NCBI RefSeq assembly: GCF_035994945.1
Contig: NZ_CP108677.1
Location: 2,728,001 to 2,792,000 of the forward strand
Direction of reading: 5' to 3'
DNA from: Streptomyces sp. NBC_01216
Lineage (GTDB): Bacteria; Actinomycetota; Actinomycetes; Streptomycetales; Streptomycetaceae
Length of the DNA stretch: 64,000 bases
Positions 56,060 through 64,000 of the stretch are shown piece by piece. How positions within the stretch are numbered: the stretch's first letter is position 1; each line of letters begins with the position of its first letter. The notes under the pieces were generated by a model, which was not told where the DNA came from, ran no database searches, and worked only from the letters and a program-made list of their open reading frames with translations. The translations under genes were made by a program, and so were the position numbers.

Positions 56060-58936
56060 TCAGCGGGTCGACCGGTACGCCTTCACCGCCTGGTCGTAGA
56101 TCTCGGACACCTTGTCGCGCTCGCTCTCCGGTCCGATGACCTGGACGACGTGATAGCGACCGCCCTCGATCAGGGCGAGGTTGCGGACGAACACCTCGCG
56201 GCCGGTGCTGTCCTGCCAGGTGAACTGACCGACGGCCATGACCTGTCGGCCGACGTCGATCCGGCGCAGACCGGACGCGCTCGACCAGGAGGAGTCCCGC
56301 CAGGGCTGGAGCTCGCGCTCCCTGGTCCGCTGATAGACCATCGGGTCGGAACCGTGCGCCTCCACGGTGTCGCGGCCCGGCACGACGATGAGAGTGAAGT
56401 CGCCTCCGGTATAGCGGACTTGCCCGGCATCGTTGATGGGACTGCGCCGCCATCCCCTGGCCACGCCGACCTGGAACCCCTCGGGGTCCTCGCGCAGCGT
56501 GTACCCCGCGGCGAGATCGGCCTTCGGCGTGCCGGCCGGGGTCGTCCGCGAAGTGGTGGTCCCCGCCGAAGGGGTCGCGGATGCGGGCGTACCGGAGCGG
56601 GTGACGGGCGGCGGCGACGCACCGGTGCCGGGCTCCTGCGAAGCCCGGCCCGCGGGCTGCCCGCCGTCGGCACCCTGCCGCGGCATGAACATCAGGGCGT
56701 AGACCAGCGCACCCACGAGCAGCAGCAGGACGAGGAGCAGCGACTTGCGGCCGAGGGAGCGGGAACCGCGGGCCGTGCGGGGCCCACGGGGGTCGCGCGG
56801 GGTGTACTGCGGAAGCTCCTCGTGGAACGCCTCCTCCTGCCGGTACGCCCGAGGCTCCTCGTGCCCCCCGCCGTCGGGGCGCGCGCGGTACCGGCTCTGG
56901 TCCCGCCGTCCCGACTCCTCGGTGGGCATGTCCGGGCGGCGCTCGTCCTCGTGGCGGACCCGCCGGGACTCCCTGCCCTTCCGGTGCCGGTGCCGGCCAC
57001 CGGCGGCTCCGCCCCGCCGCCTGCGGACGAGTTCGCCGCGGCGACGCACGATGGGCAGGCGCGCGGCGTCTTCGGACGGCAGCGGGACCGTGCCCGTGTC
57101 CGGCTCCGGAGCGGACCGGACCAGGGAACGCAGCCAGCCGCGCAGTTCCTCGAAATCCGGTCGCTCGGTGGGGTCCTGACGCAGCAGGGACTCGACCACG
57201 GGACGCAACGCGCCGCATTCCTCGGCGAAGGCCGGCGGCTCGGCGCAGACGAGCTGGACCAGTTCGGCGGCGTTGTCCTCGGGGTAGGGGGCATGGCCCT
57301 GCACGGCCCTGTAGAGCAGCGCGCCGAGCGCCCAGAGGTCGGTCGCTGGACCGATCGGCGGGGCGAGCCGCCAGTTCTCGTGGACCGGGCCGGCCTGTTC
57401 GGGCGCCCAGCGTTCGGTGACCGCGCCGACGACGGCGATCCGGGCCTGGCGGGCCCGCTCGCCGGCGAGCCGCGTCGTGGGCCCTCGGTACTCCGGGGCC
57501 GGACGGTCTTCTTCACCGGTCTCGTCCCGGGCGTCGCCCACGGCGGGCGCGGTCCTGGGCGAGGACGGGGCCGCGGACCGGTCCCCGGGCGGTAGTGCCG
57601 CGGCCGTGTAACCAGCCGGGAGGGCGGGGCGGCCGGAGCCCGGCAGGACCGGACCGCCGCCCGCGGAGAGGGGGCCGGCACCGTCCCGCGCGGCGTGCGG
57701 ACCGTCGCTCCAGGTACCGGTGAGGAGGGCGTGCGGCGGGCCACCCTCGCTGGCGGGCCGGGAGGGGTACGGGTCGTCAGCGTCGTCGCCCTCGTCCTCG
57801 TCGTCCAGGCCCTGGGACCACCACCTCGGCTCGGGTCCGGTCCCCTGGGCGGGAACGGGCGACGGCAGGGGCACGTCGGAGACGGGCTCGACGGCGGCGG
57901 GGCCGGTGGGAGTCACGACCGGGGGAACGCCGGGGGTGGGCCGCCGCACGGGCAACGGTCCGGTCTCGCCGACGCGCGCCGCGGCGCGGGCGCCGGCCCG
58001 GTACGCGGCGATGGCCCCCGCTCGGGCCGCCCGCACGTCCGCGGCGGGAGCCGGCCCGACGGCTCCGGGCGATCCGGTGGCTCCCGGGATCGCCGCGGCC
58101 CCGGGATCGGCGGCCGGAGGGTCGGAGGGGCGACCGGTCTCGGCGAGGACGGCCGGGCGCCCGCCGGTACGACCACGGTCGCCGGGACCCGTCACGTCAT
58201 GGCCCGGGTCGCCGTAACGCGCGTCGCCGCAGCCGGCCGGCGGCGCGTCGTGGCCGGGCTCCCCGGAGCCCGCGTCGGCGTAGACCGGCGCGTCGTAGTC
58301 CTCGTCGGCGTGGACCGGCGCGTCGTGGACCGGGGCGTCGTCGGGCGCCGGCACCGGGGCGTACCCGCAGAGCGCCTCCTCGGCCGCGCCCGCCGCGAGG
58401 CCGGTGAGAACCACACGGCCGTCGTCACAGACGAGCACGGTACGGGTCGTGATGTTCCGGTGCGTCCAGCCGTGCGCGTGCAGCGCGCGCAGGGCGGTGA
58501 GGACGTCGGAGCCGATCTCGGCTGCCCGGTAGGGACCGAGCGGGCGTTCGGCGAGGAGCGCGGCGAGCGGCCTGGCCGCCACCAGCTCACTCACGATCCA
58601 CAGCGAACCGGCTTCGGCGAAGACGTCGAAGACCTGGTCGAGGCGCGGGTGGTCGGGGATCCACGCCGCGGCCTGAGCGGCCTCGACGGCCCGCCGTACC
58701 GCGGGGTCTGCAGGCCGCCGGGTCGCCGGGGCCCCGTCCCGGGGGGGAGTGAAGACCCGGCCGTCGTCGTCGAGGAACTCCGCGTCGACCACCTCGGGCA
58801 GGGGCACCTGACGGACCAGCACCTCCTGCGCGCTGTAGGTGTCGAAGGCGCGCGTCTGGACGAGTTCACACACGTCCGAGGGAGGCAACGGCAGACGGTA
58901 GCGGTCGGCGAGCACCCTTCCCGCGTAGTCCTCCAC
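56060..58936 (-). CDS. Membrane pseudokinase with large insert in the activation segment
   Basis: A 958-residue kinase-fold protein that looks inactive. The Gly loop is absent (DRYRLPLPPSDV), the ATP-lysine is replaced (VLVRQVPL), HRD reads HRN (159-161) and DFG reads TGL (178-180). An insert of about 325 low-complexity residues separates that site from WAPEQ (511-513) and DLWALGALLYRAVQG (533). A membrane helix near 735-755 leads to an ectodomain (EGFQVGVARGWRR onward) like those of the flanking kinases. It may scaffold or regulate them. The GTG at 58936 is preferred (GGGAGG 4 nt upstream). Confidence 0.87.
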   Translation of the reverse strand: MEDYAGRVLADRYRLPLPPSDVCELVQTRAFDTYSAQEVLVRQVPLPEVVDAEFLDDDGRVFTPPRDGAPATRRPADPAVRRAVEAAQAAAWIPDHPRLDQVFDVFAEAGSLWIVSELVAARPLAALLAERPLGPYRAAEIGSDVLTALRALHAHGWTHRNITTRTVLVCDDGRVVLTGLAAGAAEEALCGYAPVPAPDDAPVHDAPVHADEDYDAPVYADAGSGEPGHDAPPAGCGDARYGDPGHDVTGPGDRGRTGGRPAVLAETGRPSDPPAADPGAAAIPGATGSPGAVGPAPAADVRAARAGAIAAYRAGARAAARVGETGPLPVRRPTPGVPPVVTPTGPAAVEPVSDVPLPSPVPAQGTGPEPRWWSQGLDDEDEGDDADDPYPSRPASEGGPPHALLTGTWSDGPHAARDGAGPLSAGGGPVLPGSGRPALPAGYTAAALPPGDRSAAPSSPRTAPAVGDARDETGEEDRPAPEYRGPTTRLAGERARQARIAVVGAVTERWAPEQAGPVHENWRLAPPIGPATDLWALGALLYRAVQGHAPYPEDNAAELVQLVCAEPPAFAEECGALRPVVESLLRQDPTERPDFEELRGWLRSLVRSAPEPDTGTVPLPSEDAARLPIVRRRGELVRRRRGGAAGGRHRHRKGRESRRVRHEDERRPDMPTEESGRRDQSRYRARPDGGGHEEPRAYRQEEAFHEELPQYTPRDPRGPRTARGSRSLGRKSLLLVLLLLVGALVYALMFMPRQGADGGQPAGRASQEPGTGASPPPVTRSGTPASATPSAGTTTSRTTPAGTPKADLAAGYTLREDPEGFQVGVARGWRRSPINDAGQVRYTGGDFTLIVVPGRDTVEAHGSDPMVYQRTRERELQPWRDSSWSSASGLRRIDVGRQVMAVGQFTWQDSTGREVFVRNLALIEGGRYHVVQVIGPESERDKVSEIYDQAVKAYRSTR

Positions 58937-59090
58937 GACACCTCCCACCGAACGCGCTGTCCCCCGGGTCTCACCCCGCCCACGCGTTCCGGGGACGAAG
59001 CGAATCCGTCAATTTCGGTCCGATCCCTTGCAGTTGACGGCTCTCTTCGACTGCATACGGTTCGGGACCTCTCACGATACGTGCCGCCGG

Positions 59091-61517
59091 TCAGTCCTTG
59101 GGGCTGAACGTGGCGAACGCCGTCTCCCGCAGCGTCCTGCACGCGGGGGCGTCCCACTCGTCCGCCTCGCAGCTCACCATGATCGAGTAGCCGCGCCTCG
59201 CGTCCACCTTGAAGCCGCGGTTGAGTATCCGGACCGTGACGCCGCCCTGCCTGCGCTGGAACTCCCAGTCGGCGACCGTCGGATAGCCCTTGTACGAGAC
59301 CGTCCTGATGCCGATGTGGCGGTAGCCGTTGCTGCTCGCGGCCACTCCGGCCATGGCCGCCCGCCAGGCACCGGCCGCGTCGTCCTTGGGGCTGCCGTTG
59401 TAGTCGACCTGGACGCGCGGGAAGCCGCCGTTCTGGCTGAATATCCCGCCGGAGTTCTGGCCGGCTATGCCGGTCATCCGGAAGGCCGCGGGCATGGCCA
59501 TGGTGAAGTGGAACCGGTCGTTGGTCACCATGGCGTATCCGGAGGGCAGTTGCGCCCCGTCCGCACCCGCACCCGCGCCTTCGGCGCTCGGATCGCTCGA
59601 CGGCGTACCGCCCTGGTCGCCTCCGCCGCCGGGCTGCTCTCCGCCCTGCTGACCGGGGTCGCCCGGCTCCTGTCCCTGGCCCTGTCCCCGGGCGTCGCCG
59701 CTGCCGTCTCCGGCCGTGGCTCCGGCGGAGGCCGTCGTGCCGCCCGCGTCCTTGCCGCCCTGCTTCGCCTCGTCTCCACCGCCACGCAGGGAGACCGCCA
59801 GGATCGTTCCGAGCAGGGCCAGCAGCACGACCGCGGCGATGATGATCAGGGTGCGCCGCGGCACGACGTCGGTGAGGGACGCCTTCGTGGGAGTCGGCCT
59901 ATTCCCGCCCCGCGCGGTGCCGGGACCGGGGTGCCGCTCCGGCTTCGTCGTGACGGAGGCCGTGTTGCGCACCGACTTCAGCGCGCCGCGCATCCGTTCG
60001 GCGGCGGCCGCGGTCTCCTTCTGCTTCGGCCGGGACGGCGACTTCGCGGACCGTCCGTTCGCCGCGGCGGGCGGGAGCGGCGGCAGCGGAACGACCCGGG
60101 TGGCCTCCGGGGAGGGCTCCGGTTCGGCGGCCTTCACCGGGGCGTCGAGCACGGCGCGCAGGAGGGCCCGTGCACCGGCGTCGTCGAGCCGCTGGTCGGG
60201 GTCCTTGGCGAGCAGGCCGTAGATGACCTTCTCGAGCAGGGGTCCGGCGTTCCTCGGCGGCTCGACCGGCTCGGTCATCACGGCGGTGAGCGTGGCGATC
60301 GCGGAGCCCTTGTCGTAGGGCGGGCTGCCCTCGACGCTCGCGTACAGGAGTCCGCCGAGCGACCACATGTCGGCGGCCGGACCGGGCTTGTGACCCCGAG
60401 CCCGCTCGGGAGAGATGTACGAGGGCGCGCCGACGAGCATGCCGGTGGAGGTGATCGAGGGGTCTCCCTCGACCTGGGCGATGCCGAAGTCGGTGAGCAC
60501 GACCCGTCCGTCCTCGGCGATCAGCACGTTGGACGGCTTCACGTCGCGGTGCAGAATGCCCTCGCGGTGCGCGGACCGCAGCACGTCGAGGACGGCCAGA
60601 CCGACCTCGGCCGCGCGGTGCGGGGTGAGGGTGCCGTCCTCGCGTACGGCGTCGGCGAGGGACTTCCCCTCGATGAGTTCCATGACGATCCACGGCCGGT
60701 CGTCCTCGTCGACCACGTCGTAGACCGTCACCGCGCCGTTGTTGCGGATCCGGGCGATGGCCTTGGCCTCGCGCAGGGTCCGGGTGATGAGGCGTCGCTT
60801 CTCCTCCTCGTCGATGCTGTTGGGGAAGCGCAGCTCCTTGACGGCGACGGTGCGCCCCAACGTCTCGTCGACCGCCCGCCACACCGTGCCCATGCCGCCA
60901 CGGCCGAGCACAGGACCGATGCGATAGCGCCCGGCGAGGAGGCTGCCCTCCGCGGTGGCCGCCGGACCGGACCGCTCCGGCTTGGCGGTACGGTCCGCGG
61001 TCTGACGCGTCCCCTGGCCGGAAGCGGCACCGGCCGCCGCGCCCTTCGCCGACCGTCCGGCACCGGAAGCGCCGGCTTCGGACGGCGCGTCGTCCGGCTC
61101 GCCGACGGGCGAGCCGGAACTCCGGCCGCCGACGGCCTCGTCCGCGGCCCCGTCGGCCCTGGGCTCCGCCGGCCGGACCGGGTCCGCTCCCGCGGCCGTC
61201 GTGCCGTCGGCCGTCGCCGCGTCCGTCACTCCGGAGTCCGGGCCCGACGCGGCGTCAGCCGGTGTGCCACCCGGCCGCCTCGGCGTCGGCACGTCCCGGG
61301 TCGCCGCCTGACCGGGCACCTTGTCCCGCCGGGTGTCCACGGGCTCTTCGGCCCCGGACGCACCGGTCGCGGCTTCGGCCCGGCCGTCGCCTTTCCCGTC
61401 CTCCCGCGCTGCGCGCGCGGCCGGAACCACATCCCGGTCGCCGTCGGTCCCGGCACCCACGCCGGCGTCCCGCCGAGGGTCCCGCGCCGTGTCTCGCGAC
61501 TGCTCCGCCTCCGACAT
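59091..61517 (-). CDS. Membrane Ser/Thr protein kinase with long N-terminal tail and ectodomain
   Basis: An 808-residue kinase. Residues 1-190 are a disordered Ala/Gly/Asp/Pro tail. The kinase domain (about 192-450) is complete: GRGGMGTVW, VAVKEL (Lys227), HRDVKPSN (Asp325), TDFGIAQ and ISPER. A linker with a basic, Pro-rich stretch leads to a membrane helix (about 550-572), a Gly/Gln/Asp-rich stalk, and a 145-residue ectodomain (FHFTMAMPAAFRMT) with two late cysteines (VSCEADEWDAPACR). The ATG at 61517 follows AGAGGGG by 4 nt. It probably sets the signalling of the kinase cluster downstream. Confidence 0.9.
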   Translation of the reverse strand: MSEAEQSRDTARDPRRDAGVGAGTDGDRDVVPAARAAREDGKGDGRAEAATGASGAEEPVDTRRDKVPGQAATRDVPTPRRPGGTPADAASGPDSGVTDAATADGTTAAGADPVRPAEPRADGAADEAVGGRSSGSPVGEPDDAPSEAGASGAGRSAKGAAAGAASGQGTRQTADRTAKPERSGPAATAEGSLLAGRYRIGPVLGRGGMGTVWRAVDETLGRTVAVKELRFPNSIDEEEKRRLITRTLREAKAIARIRNNGAVTVYDVVDEDDRPWIVMELIEGKSLADAVREDGTLTPHRAAEVGLAVLDVLRSAHREGILHRDVKPSNVLIAEDGRVVLTDFGIAQVEGDPSITSTGMLVGAPSYISPERARGHKPGPAADMWSLGGLLYASVEGSPPYDKGSAIATLTAVMTEPVEPPRNAGPLLEKVIYGLLAKDPDQRLDDAGARALLRAVLDAPVKAAEPEPSPEATRVVPLPPLPPAAANGRSAKSPSRPKQKETAAAAERMRGALKSVRNTASVTTKPERHPGPGTARGGNRPTPTKASLTDVVPRRTLIIIAAVVLLALLGTILAVSLRGGGDEAKQGGKDAGGTTASAGATAGDGSGDARGQGQGQEPGDPGQQGGEQPGGGGDQGGTPSSDPSAEGAGAGADGAQLPSGYAMVTNDRFHFTMAMPAAFRMTGIAGQNSGGIFSQNGGFPRVQVDYNGSPKDDAAGAWRAAMAGVAASSNGYRHIGIRTVSYKGYPTVADWEFQRRQGGVTVRILNRGFKVDARRGYSIMVSCEADEWDAPACRTLRETAFATFSPKD

Positions 61518-62143
61518 GCGTCCCCTCTGCGATCCCTGATCTTCGCCCGCGTCCGCCGCTTCCCGCACGATGCGGTAACCCGCCCTGGAAGAGAGCCCAT
61601 TGTCTCTCACTCCGGGACCCCCGCTGTTTCGGGGTCCGCACTGTGAGAGGACGGCCGCGGAGTACGGCTTCTCCACCATGCCACCCGACGCCGGACCACC
61701 CCCTTCGGGTTCCCGGCCCGGCTGCACGGCCCGCCGGCCCCGAGGCCCCGCTCCCCGTCTGCCCGGAGATCGCCCGGCTACCCCGGCACCGTTCCGGCGA
61801 ACGACCGGCGCCCGATCCGGCTCACCTACACCGACCCGTCCCCTCCCTTCCCTCGATCCTCATGGCGGTCCTCACGGCGGCCCTCCCGACGCCCCGTCAG
61901 AAAGGTCGGGACGAAGGAGCCGTCGGGAGGAACCGGTCGGTGTGGCCGGCCGACGGCGAGGCGCCGGCGACGACCGTGTCAGGACGCCGGCCGACGGCCC
62001 GCCGGGCGTGCTGGAGGACGAGGGGCGGCCGTGCGCCGCCGCGGCCAGGTACGCGGGCGGGCCTCACGGACACCGGCGCGTCGCAGGCCGCGGACGGCCG
62101 GGCGCCGGCGCGGAGGTGAACGGCCCGGCGAGCGGACCCGTTG
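61518..62143. other. Intergenic region between kinase and glpD
   Basis: About 625 bases without a credible gene. A hairpin in the probable 5' leader of the kinase combines TCTCTCAC/GTGAGAGG (61604-61611 and 61643-61650) with GGACCCC/GGGGTCC (61616-61622 and 61632-61638). Otherwise GC-rich; GCGCCGGCGC at 62100-62109 is a short palindrome that could help terminate glpD. Confidence 0.5.
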
Positions 62144-63850
62144 TCAGATCGGCACGATGTCCGGTGCCCCCAACCTCGCCGCGTCGGCCGTCAGGTCGTC
62201 CGGCTGCCGCTGCGACTCCCGCTCGGCCTCCACCCGCTTCTCGTAGTGCTCCACCTCCTTGTCGATCTGCCGCGCGTCCCAGCCCAGGACGGGAGCCATG
62301 AGTTCCGCGCACTCCCGCGCGCTGCGCGTCCCGCGGTCGAAGGTCTCGATGGAGATACGGGTACGCCGGGTGAGGACGTCGTCGAGGTGCCGGGCCCCCT
62401 CGTGCGACGCGGCGTAGACGATCTCGGCCCGCAGGTAGTCGTCGGCCGCCGCCAGCGGCTCGCCGAGCCCGGGGTCGGCCGCGATCAGCTCCAGGACCTC
62501 CTCGGTCATCGACCCGTACCGGTTGAGCAGATGCTCGACCCGCACCACGTGAAGTCCGGTGCGCGCGGCCGTGCCGGCCCGCGCGTTCCACAGCGCCCGG
62601 TACCCCTCGGCGCCCAGGAGGGGGACGTCCTCGGTGACACAGGAGGCGACCCGCCGGTCGAGGCCGTGGACCGCCTCGTCGACGGCGTCCTTGGCCATCA
62701 CCCGGTAGGTGGTGTACTTGCCGCCCGCCACGACGACCAGGCCCGGGGCCGGGTGCGCGACGGTGTGCTCGCGCGAGAGCTTGCTGGTGGCGTCCGACTC
62801 GCCGGCGAGCAGCGGCCTCAGGCCCGCGTACACGCCCTGGACGTCGTCCCTGCCGAGCGGCACGGACAGCACGCTGTTCACATGCTCCAGCAGGTAGTCG
62901 ATGTCGGCACTGGACGCCGCGGGGTGGGCCTTGTCCAGGTCCCAGTCGGTGTCCGTGGTACCCACGATCCAGTGCCGTCCCCACGGGATCACGAACAGCA
63001 CCGACTTCTCGGTCCGCAGGATCAGTCCGCTGTTCGAGTGAATCCGGTCCTTCGGCACCACCAGGTGGATGCCCTTCGACGCCCTCACATGGAACTGCCC
63101 CCTCTCCCCGATGAGCGCCTGCGTGTCGTCCGTCCACACACCCGTCGCGTTCACGATCTGCTGGGCGCGGATCTCGTACTCGCCCCCCGTCTCGACGTCC
63201 TGGACCCGGGCCCCGACCACCCTCTCCCCCTCGCGCAGGAAGCCGATGACCCGCGCGCGGCTGGCCGCCTTCGCCCCGTAACTCGCCGCGGTGCGCACGA
63301 GCGTGGCGACGAAGCGGGCGTCGTCCATCTGCGCGTCGTAGTACTGAAGCGCCCCGACCAGGGCGTCCTTCCTCAGACAGGGGGCGACCCGGAGGGCGCC
63401 CTTGCGGGAGAGGTGCCGGTGGACGGGCAGACCACGGCCGTGGCCCGACGAGACCGACATGGCGTCGTAGAGCGCCACGCCCGACCCGGCGTAGAACCGC
63501 TCCCAGCCCTTGTGCTGAAGGGGGTAGAGAAAGGGAACCGGCTTCACCAGGTGGGGGGCGAGCCGCTCGAGCAACAGCCCGCGCTCCTTGAGCGCCTCAC
63601 GGACCAGCGCGAAGTCCAGCATCTCCAGATAGCGCAGCCCGCCGTGGACCAGCTTGCTCGACCGGCTGGAGGTGCCGGAGGCCCAGTCCCGGGCCTCGAC
63701 CAGACCGGTCGACAGCCCTCTCGTGACCGCGTCGAGCGCGGTGCCGGCTCCGACCACGCCGGCTCCCACGACGAGTACGTCCAGCTCGCGCTCGGCCATC
63801 GCCGCGAGCGCCTCGGTGCGCTGGGCGGGTCCCAGATTCGCTGTCCTCAC
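62144..63850 (-). CDS. glpD: Glycerol-3-phosphate dehydrogenase (FAD, respiratory)
   Basis: Membrane-associated flavoenzyme that oxidises glycerol-3-phosphate to dihydroxyacetone phosphate and feeds quinone. 568 residues. The FAD motif VLVVGAGVVGAGTALDA (26-42), the family signature GTSSRSSKLVHGGLRYLE, the substrate region VPKDRIHSNSGL and GTTDTDWD, and AGGKYTTYR are all present, followed by the C-terminal helical domain. The start is a GTG with GGGAGG 5 nt upstream. It does not sit next to glpF/glpK here, so it is probably the constitutive copy. Confidence 0.95.
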   Translation of the reverse strand: MRTANLGPAQRTEALAAMAERELDVLVVGAGVVGAGTALDAVTRGLSTGLVEARDWASGTSSRSSKLVHGGLRYLEMLDFALVREALKERGLLLERLAPHLVKPVPFLYPLQHKGWERFYAGSGVALYDAMSVSSGHGRGLPVHRHLSRKGALRVAPCLRKDALVGALQYYDAQMDDARFVATLVRTAASYGAKAASRARVIGFLREGERVVGARVQDVETGGEYEIRAQQIVNATGVWTDDTQALIGERGQFHVRASKGIHLVVPKDRIHSNSGLILRTEKSVLFVIPWGRHWIVGTTDTDWDLDKAHPAASSADIDYLLEHVNSVLSVPLGRDDVQGVYAGLRPLLAGESDATSKLSREHTVAHPAPGLVVVAGGKYTTYRVMAKDAVDEAVHGLDRRVASCVTEDVPLLGAEGYRALWNARAGTAARTGLHVVRVEHLLNRYGSMTEEVLELIAADPGLGEPLAAADDYLRAEIVYAASHEGARHLDDVLTRRTRISIETFDRGTRSARECAELMAPVLGWDARQIDKEVEHYEKRVEAERESQRQPDDLTADAARLGAPDIVPI

Positions 63851-64000
63851 TGCTGCCTCCCGTCATCCCCCGTGTGGTCGGGCTCACAGACACGATTCTG
63901 ACCCGGCACTCCGACTTCAGCCACCGCCTGTGGATAACACTCGGCGACCTTCGGCCCGACAATGCCGCATATCGGTCATATTTACGCCTAGTCTGACATT
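63851..64000. other. Region upstream of glpD
   Basis: No gene visible. The last 60 bases are A+T-richer. TAGTCT at 63989-63994 on the plus strand could be a -10 for a gene beyond the window, and ATAT-N5-ATAT (63967-63979) is a small inverted repeat that might be an operator. Confidence 0.35.

Noticed and set aside
59028..61646. Long plus-strand ORF opposite the third kinase
   Set aside because: Shadow of the kinase, with low-complexity composition and no motif. The minus strand has an intact kinase domain.

Overview
The window is a stretch of high-GC actinobacterial chromosome, almost certainly Streptomyces. Codon third positions are nearly all G or C, so long spurious ORFs appear opposite most genes. 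GTG starts and ATGA/GTGA overlaps are common. The gene order (trpS, mdh, folD, purHN, sucCD, icmB, pcrA, NlpC/P60 pair, guaA, kinase cluster, glpD) is, from memory, that of the conserved Streptomyces core around S. coelicolor SCO4839 to SCO4774. I see no tRNA or rRNA gene, CRISPR array, transposase, integrase or phage gene, and nothing with the look of recent transfer.

Layout. 1-7.8 kb: trpS (3' end outside the window), ornithine aminotransferase, a secreted polysaccharide deacetylase with a DasR-like operator, a glutathionylspermidine-synthase-like ATP-grasp ligase paired with a small lipoprotein (resembling E. coli YgiC/YgiB), and a MocR regulator divergent from an AhpD-like plus PEP-mutase-like operon. 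7.9-15.6 kb: mdh, folD-DUF3017, two membrane proteins, purN-purH. 15.9-22.1 kb: two membrane proteins, an HTH/sigma-like/membrane fusion protein, and sucC-sucD. 22.5-30.4 kb: a five-gene locus with MoxR ATPase, DUF5682 and vWA genes on one strand and SWIM zinc-finger plus DUF5691 genes divergent from them. 30.6-40.6 kb: orphan icmB, lipase, M23 endopeptidase, pcrA helicase, two paralogous NlpC/P60 hydrolases, a small membrane protein and a small barrel protein under repeated operators. 40.8-46.5 kb: a LiaFSR-like envelope-stress module in which both the kinase and the LiaF-like protein carry PspC domains, then DoxX and membrane proteins. 46.6-54 kb: class II aldolase, guaA, chorismate mutase behind an aromatic-codon leader peptide and hairpin, GMC oxidoreductase and an aldehyde dehydrogenase. 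54-64 kb: three membrane Ser/Thr-kinase-family proteins, the middle one a degenerate pseudokinase, then glpD.

The genes mix central metabolism (TCA steps Mdh and SucCD, purine and folate enzymes, aromatic amino acids, glycerol) with cell-wall hydrolysis and envelope signalling. Nearly every transcription unit ends in a strong, often perfect, inverted repeat; several between convergent genes look bidirectional.

The most promising under-described items are: the Phe/Tyr leader peptide and attenuator-like hairpin before chorismate mutase; the MoxR-DUF5682-vWA / SWIM-DUF5691 locus; the YgiC/YgiB-like ligase and lipoprotein pair; the pseudokinase with an insert of about 325 residues; and the PspC-bearing LiaFSR-like module. 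All assignments come from reading the sequence and from recalled family knowledge; no search was run.
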